Made by a program: the position numbers and the translations under genes | Assembly (NCBI GenBank): GCA_016190465.1 | Contig: JACPQP010000583.1 | Location: 1 to 5,822, forward strand | DNA length: 5,822 bases | From: Chloroflexota bacterium | Lineage (GTDB): Bacteria; Chloroflexota; UBA6077; FW602-bin22; JACPQP01 | Direction of reading: 5' to 3' | Shown here: positions 1-4,336 of the stretch, one piece after another | How positions within the stretch are numbered: the first letter of the stretch is position 1 | Layout: each line of letters starts with the position of its first letter | The notes under the pieces: model-generated | Database searches by the model: none | Told to the model about the DNA's origin: nothing | The model's input: the letters and a program-made list of their open reading frames with translations, nothing else

Positions 1-57
1 ATGCTCTCCATAGCGGATCTTGATCAGAGCAATCACCTTCGCCGCGTCCTCGAACGA
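1..57 (-). CDS. Possible partial minus-strand coding fragment at the left edge
   Basis: Read on the minus strand, this edge gives an open frame, TSFEDAAKVIALIKIRYGEH, that continues off the window. It looks protein-like: it is amphipathic and most of its third codon positions are G or C. The frame is also open through the adjacent 112-bp repeat, so the start cannot be fixed. The GTG at 36-34 is the only obvious candidate inside the fragment, and no convincing Shine-Dalgarno site precedes it. The plus-strand frame over the same bases is also open but has poorer third-position GC. I do not recognise a family. The fragment could equally be non-coding. Its position would put a repeat copy directly upstream of a leftward gene, as is seen at 2621-2732. 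Confidence 0.25.
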
Positions 58-169
58 AGTAGGTATCAGAAAGTTTTTGATGGTTTTGGGGACACCCCAA
101 ACCCCGCCAGGACGGGCTCCGCCCTTCCTGGACCTTCCCGGGACGCAGGTGAACTTTCCGAGACCTACT
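58..169. repeat. 112-bp palindromic repeat, copy 1 (MITE-like or structured element)
   Basis: Bases 57-165 match 2620-2728 at every position. The match runs on to 169/2732 with a single difference (t166 versus c2729). The ends are inverted: agtaggtatcagaaagttt (58-76) against gaactttccgagacctact (151-169), which is 16 of 19 pairs. Inside are two hairpins. One is ggttttgggg-aca-ccccaaacc (82-103, one bulged t). The other is ccagga-c-gggc-tcc-gccc-t-tcctgg (107-131, one mismatch). The element carries no ORF of its own that looks real. If the core is taken as 62-165, it is flanked by TA on both sides, as expected for a TA-targeting element, but this rests on one copy. Near-perfect identity to the second copy implies recent movement or gene conversion. 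Confidence 0.85.
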
Positions 170-491
170 GAGGAGGCGTCAGACACTGCCACCGACGCAC
201 GACATTGGGCGAACGAGCCCCTTGAGAGCGAGCAACCGAGCACATCCGATGGCCGTGTTGACCACGAATCGGCCGGCGCCGGCGAACTGTGGCGAGAACG
301 CATAGGCCCCGTCCTGTCAGCCTGGCGCACCCGTTGGAGGGTACTGAAAGGTGCTCCAATGCATGGAGGTGACGGCAGGCCACTGTCATCTCCTGCCTGT
401 CGGACACCTTCCGTCCGTCACCGACGACGTTGACCACCGGGCCGAGGAGAGCCATCCTGCCAGGACGGCTCGACGAAGGATTGTCTGACCA
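170..491. other. Gene-poor stretch upstream of the GAF/HisKA gene
   Basis: No recognisable gene lies here. Frames are open on both strands, but their translations are arginine-, serine- and proline-rich shadows with no domain features. An in-frame TGA at 486-488 closes the downstream gene's frame just before its ATG. I looked for promoter hexamers upstream of 492. TTGACC occurs near 255 and 430 but has no partner -10 at normal spacing, so no promoter is called. No inverted repeat or terminator stands out. Confidence 0.5.
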
Positions 492-1469
492 ATGCGCAAC
501 CAACCGCCGGACCCGGCGGGCGAGGCGATCCCCGCATGGCGACTGTGCGTCCTCCATCGCCTGGCCCTGGAGCTCCTGGCCGAGCGCAACCGGGATGCCC
601 TGGCGGACGGTATCGTCCGGGCGTTCCAGGAGCTGAACGGCGCCGATTCGGCCAGCATGGTCATCGGGATGGAGACCCCACCCGGTCCCGATGCCGACCC
701 CGCCTCGCCCGAGCCACTGTTCCCCACTCACTCGGGCTCGCTCGGCCGGCCCAGCATCCTGCCATCGGCGCTACGGCGCTCGATCTGCCAGTCCGTCCTG
801 CAAACGGGCGGTCCCATCCTGGTGGGTGATGTGCCGCCGGCGGGCGACCGGGCCACGGGGGCGGGGATTGCAGATTGCAGATTGCAGATTGCAGATTTGG
901 GGCCCGGGGCGACGGGGGGACCGGGCGAGGGGGCGAGCCCGGTGCCGGATACCCAGTCGCCCGGTCCTACTGTCCTGGCCGTCCCGCTCCGGGCGGCCCC
1001 GGACGCCCCGTCGCCCCATCCCCCCGTTGCCCCGTCGCCGGCAGATGCCCCGTCAACCTCGGACCCCGTCCTGGGCGTGCTGCTTGCCGTCCACGATCGA
1101 CCCCGCCTCATCACTCCGGCGGACGTCCAGCTCGCCGAGATGCTGGCCGCCTACGCGGCCCTGGCCCTGGAGAACCTCCGCTACTTCGACGAGCACGTCC
1201 AGATGGCCCGTCTCGACGGCGCCATCAAGACCGCCCGGGCCGCGGCCCACGAGCTGAACCAGCCACTCACCGCGCTCGCCGGCTATGCCAAGCTCCTTCA
1301 GCGCACCGGCGACGACGCGGCGCACGGGGCCTACGCCCAGCAGATCGTTGTCGCCGCGTTCCGCCTCGGCCAGCGGCTCCGCCAGTTCCAGCGCATCGTC
1401 CGCTTCGAGGAGTACCACGGCTACTCCAGCTTCCCCCCGATGCTCGACCTGGACCGCTCGAGCGAGTGA
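492..1469 (+). CDS. GAF domain protein with HisKA phosphoacceptor domain, no ATPase domain
   Basis: The product is a 325-residue soluble protein with no signal peptide or membrane segment. Residues about 17-115 and 159-232 form a GAF-type sensor domain (AxDSASMVI-like strand, ILVGDV, VLAVPL, LGVLLAV, then the long exit helix ending ALENLRYFDE). Residues about 236-305 are a HisKA-type helical hairpin with the H-box AAHELNQPLTAL; H253 is the predicted phosphorylated histidine. There is no HATPase_c domain (no N, G1 or G2 boxes), so it cannot autophosphorylate alone. It may be a phosphotransfer partner or sensor that works with a separate kinase. Its ending, MLDLDRSSE, resembles that of stand-alone GAF/HisKA proteins I recall, so it is probably complete rather than truncated. 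Residues about 116-158 and 168-191 are low-complexity loops encoded by tandem repeats. The start follows a TGA at 486 and has AAGGA 11 nt upstream. It converges on the URO-D-like gene. Confidence 0.8.
   Translation: MRNQPPDPAGEAIPAWRLCVLHRLALELLAERNRDALADGIVRAFQELNGADSASMVIGMETPPGPDADPASPEPLFPTHSGSLGRPSILPSALRRSICQSVLQTGGPILVGDVPPAGDRATGAGIADCRLQIADLGPGATGGPGEGASPVPDTQSPGPTVLAVPLRAAPDAPSPHPPVAPSPADAPSTSDPVLGVLLAVHDRPRLITPADVQLAEMLAAYAALALENLRYFDEHVQMARLDGAIKTARAAAHELNQPLTALAGYAKLLQRTGDDAAHGAYAQQIVVAAFRLGQRLRQFQRIVRFEEYHGYSSFPPMLDLDRSSE
842..1037. repeat. Composite GC octamer and GATTGCA repeat tract inside the GAF gene
   Basis: An 8-bp periodic pattern of consensus GGGYGASS runs from 842 to 865 and again from 907 to 938 (GGGCGACG, GGGGGACC, GGGCGAGG, GGGCGAGC). 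The same motif appears on the opposite strand at 952-967 and at 1006-1037 (CCCCGTCG, CCCCATCC, CCCCGTTG, CCCCGTCG). A GATTGCA array lies between the first two blocks. The opposed octamer arrays can pair as an imperfect stem. The tract codes for Pro/Ala/Gly-rich loops between GAF strands ILVGDV and VLAVPL and between VLAVPL and LGVLLAV. It is therefore tolerated in two surface loops of one domain. It looks like an inserted or expanded repeat rather than ancestral GAF sequence. Confidence 0.7.
866..897 (+). repeat. GATTGCA heptanucleotide tandem array (about 4.6 units)
   Basis: Four perfect GATTGCA units (866-872, 873-879, 880-886, 887-893) are followed by a partial GATT. The array is AT-rich in a very GC-rich setting. 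In the gene's frame it encodes IADCRLQIADL. Because the unit is 7 bp, gain or loss of one unit shifts the reading frame of the GAF/HisKA gene, and only steps of three units keep it. The same heptamer array is one I recall as common in environmental Chloroflexota and Planctomycetota genomes. That recollection is unverified here. Confidence 0.9.
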
Positions 1470-1474
1470 GGGGC

Positions 1475-2569
1475 TCAGTCGTACCTCCCGACCTCTCTCA
1501 CGAGCTGGATGGTGTAGCAGTAGTTGTCGAAGCTGATGAGCGAGTTGACCGAGTGGTCGATGTGGTAGAGGTAGCCGCCGTTCTCCTTGGCCACGCTGAT
1601 CTTGGAGACGACCTCCTCCCGGATCTCGTCTCTGGACCGGGCCAGCACGTCGGCGTTGATGTTGCCGAAAAAGGCGATGTCCTGGCCGTACAGCCGCTTG
1701 AACTCGCGGACGTCGTTGCCGGCCCGGGCCTCCAGCGGCTGGATGCAGTCGAAGCCGGCCTCGATGAGCAGGGGAATGAACTGCCCGACGTACCCGTCGC
1801 AGTGGAGGATGAACTCCCAGCCCCGCTGGTGGCAGAAGTCGGCGTACTTCTGGTGGTACTTGAGGATCCGCTCCCGGTAGAACTTCGGCGAGTAGAGCAT
1901 GCCGTTGCGGTAGCACAGGTCGGAGAAGCACCACATGCCGTCGAACTGGAGCCCACGGTCGACGGCGAGCTGGCTCATCCCCAGGGAGAAGTCGGTGTAG
2001 GTGTCGAAGATGTCCTCGGCCAGATCCGGGTCCTCGCCGAACATGATCAGGGCGTCCTCGAAGCCCATCATGACTAACGTAAACCAGACCGGGTCCTGGG
2101 GCCGGATTGCCCGGTAGGCCCCCATGCGTTCGCGCAGCCGGAAGAGCTGGAGCTGGTTGTCGAAGCGCGCGCCGTTGACGTCCTCGACCAGGCGGCTGGG
2201 GTCCGGCTTGAGGTTGCCCTTGACGCGCTCCCAGTCCGCCCGGGTGCGGACGGTGGGCTCGGTATGGCCGGGCGTGGCGTAGCGGTGCTTCCAGCGCTGC
2301 CGGGTGGCGCCGTTGGCGTCGGTGGAGATCACCCACTCGTCGGTCTCCTGAATGGTTCGGGTGGGCAGCCGAAGGGTGGTGTCGAAGGGGTAGAGGGTGA
2401 TGAAGTCCATATCGAGGTAGTCGCAGGGGCTCATACCGAGAGGTAGCCCCTCCTGGTGCCAGCGGTCGATGGTGTCGGGCCAGAAGGTGGTGTCGAGCAA
2501 GGGCACGCGGTCGGGGATGCTCCGGCGAAGGGTCGTCTTGATGCGCTCGCGAGAGGTCAGCTCAGCCAT
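1475..2569 (-). CDS. Uroporphyrinogen decarboxylase (URO-D) superfamily protein
   Basis: The product is 364 residues, the usual size for this superfamily, with no signal peptide. Features of the URO-D/cobalamin-methyltransferase TIM barrel are visible. They are RVPLLDTTFW near the N-terminus (residues 21-30), FILHCDGYVGQFIPLLIEAG at 253-272, CIQPLEARAGND at 275-286, FFGNINADVLA at 300-310 and GGYLYHIDHSV at 331-341. It is unlikely to be the haem enzyme HemE. It matches the large divergent group often found next to sugar or methyl-compound oxidoreductases, some of which transfer methyl groups through zinc. H256 and C257 lie where MtaA-like proteins place metal ligands, but the motif is HCD rather than HxC, so metal binding is uncertain. 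The start at 2569 is chosen over the upstream in-frame start at 2731 because GGAGGTG ends 8 nt before it and because the longer version would translate the repeat. It is probably co-directional with the oxidoreductase gene upstream. Confidence 0.88.
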   Translation of the reverse strand: MAELTSRERIKTTLRRSIPDRVPLLDTTFWPDTIDRWHQEGLPLGMSPCDYLDMDFITLYPFDTTLRLPTRTIQETDEWVISTDANGATRQRWKHRYATPGHTEPTVRTRADWERVKGNLKPDPSRLVEDVNGARFDNQLQLFRLRERMGAYRAIRPQDPVWFTLVMMGFEDALIMFGEDPDLAEDIFDTYTDFSLGMSQLAVDRGLQFDGMWCFSDLCYRNGMLYSPKFYRERILKYHQKYADFCHQRGWEFILHCDGYVGQFIPLLIEAGFDCIQPLEARAGNDVREFKRLYGQDIAFFGNINADVLARSRDEIREEVVSKISVAKENGGYLYHIDHSVNSLISFDNYCYTIQLVREVGRYD

Positions 2570-2577
2570 GTCGTCTT

Positions 2578-2584
2578 CACCTCC
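2578..2584 (-). promoter_or_regulatory. Shine-Dalgarno site fixing the URO-D-like start
   Basis: On the minus strand this reads GGAGGTG, 8 nt before the ATG at 2569. It is the strongest ribosome site near this gene. It excludes the longer reading frame that begins at 2731 inside the repeat. Confidence 0.85.
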
Positions 2585-2591
2585 GAGTCCT

Positions 2592-2600
2592 ATTCTAGCA
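2592..2600 (-). promoter_or_regulatory. Possible extended -10 promoter for the URO-D-like gene
   Basis: The minus strand reads TGCTAGAAT, which fits an extended -10 (TGnTATAAT) with one mismatch. A weak -35, TTACCC, lies 18 nt upstream and spans the border of the 112-bp repeat. Transcription would start near 2585, right at the Shine-Dalgarno site, giving a leader of about 16 nt. The same TAGAAT hexamer forms the -10 of the better promoter at 4132-4160. The gene may also be reached by read-through from the oxidoreductase gene. Confidence 0.4.
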
Positions 2601-2620
2601 GCTTGACCGCCGCGCGGGTA

Positions 2621-2732
2621 AGTAGGTATCAGAAAGTTTTTGATGGTTTTGGGGACACCCCAAACCCCGCCAGGACGGGCTCCGCCCTTCCTGGACCTTC
2701 CCGGGACGCAGGTGAACTTTCCGAGACCCACT
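2621..2732. repeat. 112-bp palindromic repeat, copy 2
   Basis: This is the same element as at 58-169, in the same orientation and with one substitution (c2729). It fills most of the 213-bp gap between the oxidoreductase stop and the URO-D-like start. Its inverted ends are agtaggtatcagaaagttt (2621-2639) and gaactttccgagacccact (2714-2732). Read as minus-strand RNA, the one changed base still pairs, as G with U, so the outer stem is kept. In plus-strand RNA it would be a C-A mismatch. The ends together with the two internal hairpins would make a three-way-junction shape 51 nt upstream of the URO-D-like start codon. Confidence 0.85.
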
Positions 2733-2782
2733 TGGGACGAAGTGCGCCACCGGGCGGAGCGCGCGATTGCCGAGGAAGCGTG

Positions 2783-3805
2783 CTACAGGTCGATCGAGGC
2801 GTGCCGCTTCGCCGCCTCGTAGAAGGCGAGGCAGATCGCCAGATTGGCCCGGGCGTCGGCTTCGTCCGCCGCGAGCGGCTCACCCGTATCCAGACACTGG
2901 ATGAGGTGGTCGAGGGCCGTGCCGGAACCGCGCTGCGGGTTGACCTGTACCCAGCCCGGAAGGTCGAACTTGCCGTAGACGGCGAGCTTGCCGCTCGTGG
3001 TCATGTCCCAGACCACCTGTCCCTCGGTGCCGACGATCTGGAAGGTGTTGTACGAGCCGCCGGCCGGCCCGTGCCAGGTGACCTCGACCGTGGCGACCTG
3101 GCCTCCCTGGAACACCAGGTTCGCCACCCCGAAGTCCTCGAGCGCCAGGGCTTTCTCCTTGAGGTTGGCGATCTCACCGCCCACCCGGACCACCTCGGAG
3201 CCAAAGAGCCACCGCAGCGCGTCGACGTGGTAGATCGAGTGATCGATCCACCCCCCGCCCGGTGTCCGGGTCGGGTCGAGCCACCAGGTGTCACCCTGCT
3301 CACCGGGCCAGGGTTGCCGGGGCGCGACGCCCCGGAGGGCCGTGACGGCCGAGATCGGCCGACCGATCCGTCCCTCGTCGATCCACCGCTTGATCTGCCG
3401 GTGGGTCGGCGCGACGCGGTACATGCTCTCGTTGGAGATGAACCGGACGCCGGCCGCCCGGACGGCCGCGACGATCGAGTCGGCTTCGGCGAGGCTCATG
3501 GCGATGGGTTTGACGCTGAGGATGTGCTTGCCACGGCGGGCGGCCTCCCGGCAGAGCGCCGCGTTCTCGCTGACGTAGCCCGCGGTGACGACGACGTCGA
3601 CGTCGTCGCGCTCGACGATCTCCTGATAGCCGGTCGTCGCCGCCGCTGCTCCGAAGCGCTCGGCCGTTTCCTGGAGCCGCCTGCGGTCCCGATGGGCGAT
3701 GGCCACCAGCTCGGCCCGGGGGTGCTTCGCGGCCGCCTCTGCCGCCGCCAGGCCGGCATACCAGTGGTCCAGCCCCGCGATCCCGATTCGGTACTTACTC
3801 TTCAT
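2783..3805 (-). CDS. Gfo/Idh/MocA family oxidoreductase
   Basis: The product is 340 residues, a normal length for this NAD(P)-dependent sugar or polyol dehydrogenase family. The N-terminal Rossmann fold begins YRIGIAGLDHWYAG. It keeps G8 and G11 of the dinucleotide loop, but the classical GxGxxG is altered (A10, D13). DDVDVVVTAGYVSEN (residues 67-81) is the usual fourth strand. SVKPIAMSLAEAD (97-109) carries the family Lys-Pro, K99-P100, but Val replaces the usual preceding Glu. GGGWIDHSIYHVDALRWLFG (183-202) is the substrate-side signature with D188, Y192/H193 and D195. The C-terminal alpha/beta domain, including VGTEGQVVWD (258-267), follows. The start at 3805 has GGGAGG 6 nt upstream. The gene reads toward the URO-D-like gene 213 bp away, which suggests one catabolic unit. 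The substrate is unknown. Confidence 0.92.
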   Translation of the reverse strand: MKSKYRIGIAGLDHWYAGLAAAEAAAKHPRAELVAIAHRDRRRLQETAERFGAAAATTGYQEIVERDDVDVVVTAGYVSENAALCREAARRGKHILSVKPIAMSLAEADSIVAAVRAAGVRFISNESMYRVAPTHRQIKRWIDEGRIGRPISAVTALRGVAPRQPWPGEQGDTWWLDPTRTPGGGWIDHSIYHVDALRWLFGSEVVRVGGEIANLKEKALALEDFGVANLVFQGGQVATVEVTWHGPAGGSYNTFQIVGTEGQVVWDMTTSGKLAVYGKFDLPGWVQVNPQRGSGTALDHLIQCLDTGEPLAADEADARANLAICLAFYEAAKRHASIDL

Positions 3806-3875
3806 GATGGGCCTCCCGTATGGTGATCACCGCCGGGCGAGGGGGTGACGGGGCGAGGCGGTGCAGCTCGCTCAT
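3795..3875 (-). CDS. Possible 26-residue leader ORF overlapping the oxidoreductase start
   Basis: A minus-strand ATG at 3875 has a very good Shine-Dalgarno site, GGGGAGG (3881-3887), 5 nt upstream. The frame encodes MSELHRLAPSPPRPAVITIR plus six more residues and stops with TAA at 3795. It overlaps the first 11 bases of the oxidoreductase gene in a different frame. This layout would allow translational coupling or a leader-peptide effect. The middle of the peptide (RLAPSPPRP) is encoded by a GC octamer repeat, so it has no conserved look of its own. It could also be the stub of a gene whose remainder was lost to the palindromic element at 3894. No family is recognised. Confidence 0.35.
   Translation of the reverse strand: MSELHRLAPSPPRPAVITIREAHHEE
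3835..3858. repeat. Short GC octamer array (GGGYGASG, three units)
   Basis: The units GGGCGAGG, GGGTGACG and GGGCGAGG are consecutive. They belong to the same octamer family as the arrays within the GAF/HisKA gene at 842-1037. Here the array sits between the possible leader start and the oxidoreductase Shine-Dalgarno site. Confidence 0.6.
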
Positions 3876-3893
3876 GTGTCCCTCCCCGCACGG

Positions 3894-4101
3894 CTCACCG
3901 GGGTAGGTATGGGCGGGGGTGCTCGGCGACTAAAGTCGCGAGCTACCTCTACGAAGCCCGCCTGCGCGGGCTACCGGAGTGGGTGAAGGCCGATTCGGTC
4001 CGGGTAGCCCGCGACTTCAGCGACCGCCCGCCCCCCTCAGGAAGGGGGTTCTCGGGGGATCGCCGGGCACCTCCCCCCACCGCGATACCTACCCTGGTGA
4101 G
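3894..4101. repeat. 208-bp element with 17-bp inverted ends and several hairpins
   Basis: The ends are CTCACCGGGGTAGGTAT (3894-3910) and ATACCTACCCTGGTGAG (4085-4101), which pair at 16 of 17 positions. Internal hairpins are GCGACT-aa-AGTCGC (3926-3939), AGCCCGC-ctgc-GCGGGCT (3955-3972) and CCCCCT-cagga-AGGGGG (4032-4048). A longer stem joins 3933-3947 with 4003-4017 (14 of 15 pairs). No coding frame is convincing. It resembles a non-autonomous palindromic element. It shares GTAGGTAT near its ends with the 112-bp repeat, and TA steps flank the GGTAT/ATACC core. It lies between a predicted promoter and the oxidoreductase gene, so it would be transcribed as part of that leader. Its AAGTCGCGAGCTACC-type core resembles intergenic hairpins I recall from environmental genomes. 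Confidence 0.75.
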
Positions 4102-4196
4102 TCCCCACCCGGTGTCCGCCAGGCTGGCGCCATTCTAGGGGACGTGTCGCCGGTTGGCAATAGACTTGTTACGGAATAGGCCGAAGCAGGTCGCCT
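4102..4196. other. Spacer between the two palindromic elements, holding the promoter
   Basis: Apart from the TTGCCA/TAGAAT promoter on the minus strand, I see no gene, hairpin or repeat here. It separates the 208-bp and 93-bp elements and is more AT-rich near 4155-4180 than its surroundings. Confidence 0.5.
4132..4160 (-). promoter_or_regulatory. Sigma70-like promoter for the leftward oxidoreductase/URO-D unit
   Basis: On the minus strand the -35 hexamer TTGCCA (4160-4155) and the -10 hexamer TAGAAT (4137-4132) are separated by exactly 17 bp. Each differs from consensus by one base. This is the best promoter match I found in the window, and it falls in an intergenic gap. Transcription would start near 4125 and run leftward through the 208-bp element. 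It would reach the leader ORF about 250 nt later and the oxidoreductase start after about 320 nt. Confidence 0.65.
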
Positions 4197-4289
4197 GCCG
4201 GTCATTCCGAGCCCCGCAGGGGAGGAATCTCGGGCAGGGCCCGTGTGCACGGTGGCCGAGATTCCTCGCTGCGGCGCGGAATGACCGGC
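4197..4289. repeat. 93-bp GTCATTCC-type hairpin element
   Basis: The outer arms are GCCGGTCATTCCG (4197-4209) and CGGAATGACCGGC (4277-4289), 13 perfect pairs. The inner arms are GAGGAATCTCGG (4222-4233) and CCGAGATTCCTC (4256-4267), 12 perfect pairs. The tip contains CCGTG-tg-CACGG (4241-4252). The whole folds as one long interrupted hairpin. The GTCATTCCG...GAGGAATCTCGG wording is one I recall as a widespread intergenic repeat in many environmental bacterial genomes, so the family is probably not new. It lies 48 bp past the stop of the ATPase gene and could help end that transcript, although no T-run follows. Confidence 0.85.
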
Positions 4290-4336
4290 GGAGCGCGGCG
4301 CGGATCGATAGCGAGGAGATCGTGGCCGGTCTCGGG

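Noticed and set aside
107..131. The 10-bp GC stem in the 112-bp repeat as a Rho-independent terminator.
   Set aside because: No run of T follows on either strand in either copy.
20..433. A 137-codon plus-strand frame spanning repeat copy 1.
   Set aside because: Most of its sequence is the repeat and low-complexity Arg/Ser/Pro residues. It has no ribosome site or domain.
842..1037. A CRISPR array in the GAF gene.
   Set aside because: The units are 7-8 bp tandem repeats without spacers, far from the roughly 25-40 bp repeat and spacer pattern of CRISPR.
875..2077. A 400-codon plus-strand open frame crossing the GAF gene and the URO-D-like gene.
   Set aside because: Its translation is arginine/proline-rich, then Val/Asp/Glu-rich, as expected for a shadow of GC-rich genes. 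It has no domain motifs and overlaps two well-supported genes.
2570..2731. A 54-residue N-terminal extension of the URO-D-like protein.
   Set aside because: It would translate the mobile-looking 112-bp repeat, and a strong Shine-Dalgarno site directs the shorter start at 2569.
3589..3608. A perfect 20-bp palindrome centred between 3598 and 3599.
   Set aside because: It is explained by coding sequence: alternating Asp (GAC) and Val (GTC) codons in the conserved DDVDVV strand of the oxidoreductase are reverse complements of each other.
2456..3826. A 456-codon plus-strand open frame opposite the oxidoreductase gene.
   Set aside because: It is the antisense shadow of a GC-rich gene with strong third-position bias. 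It has no recognisable fold and runs through the 112-bp repeat.
4197..4289. An intrinsic terminator for the ATPase gene.
   Set aside because: The hairpin is strong, but no T-run follows on the minus strand, and the sequence matches a repeat family better than a simple terminator. A transcription-ending side role is still possible.
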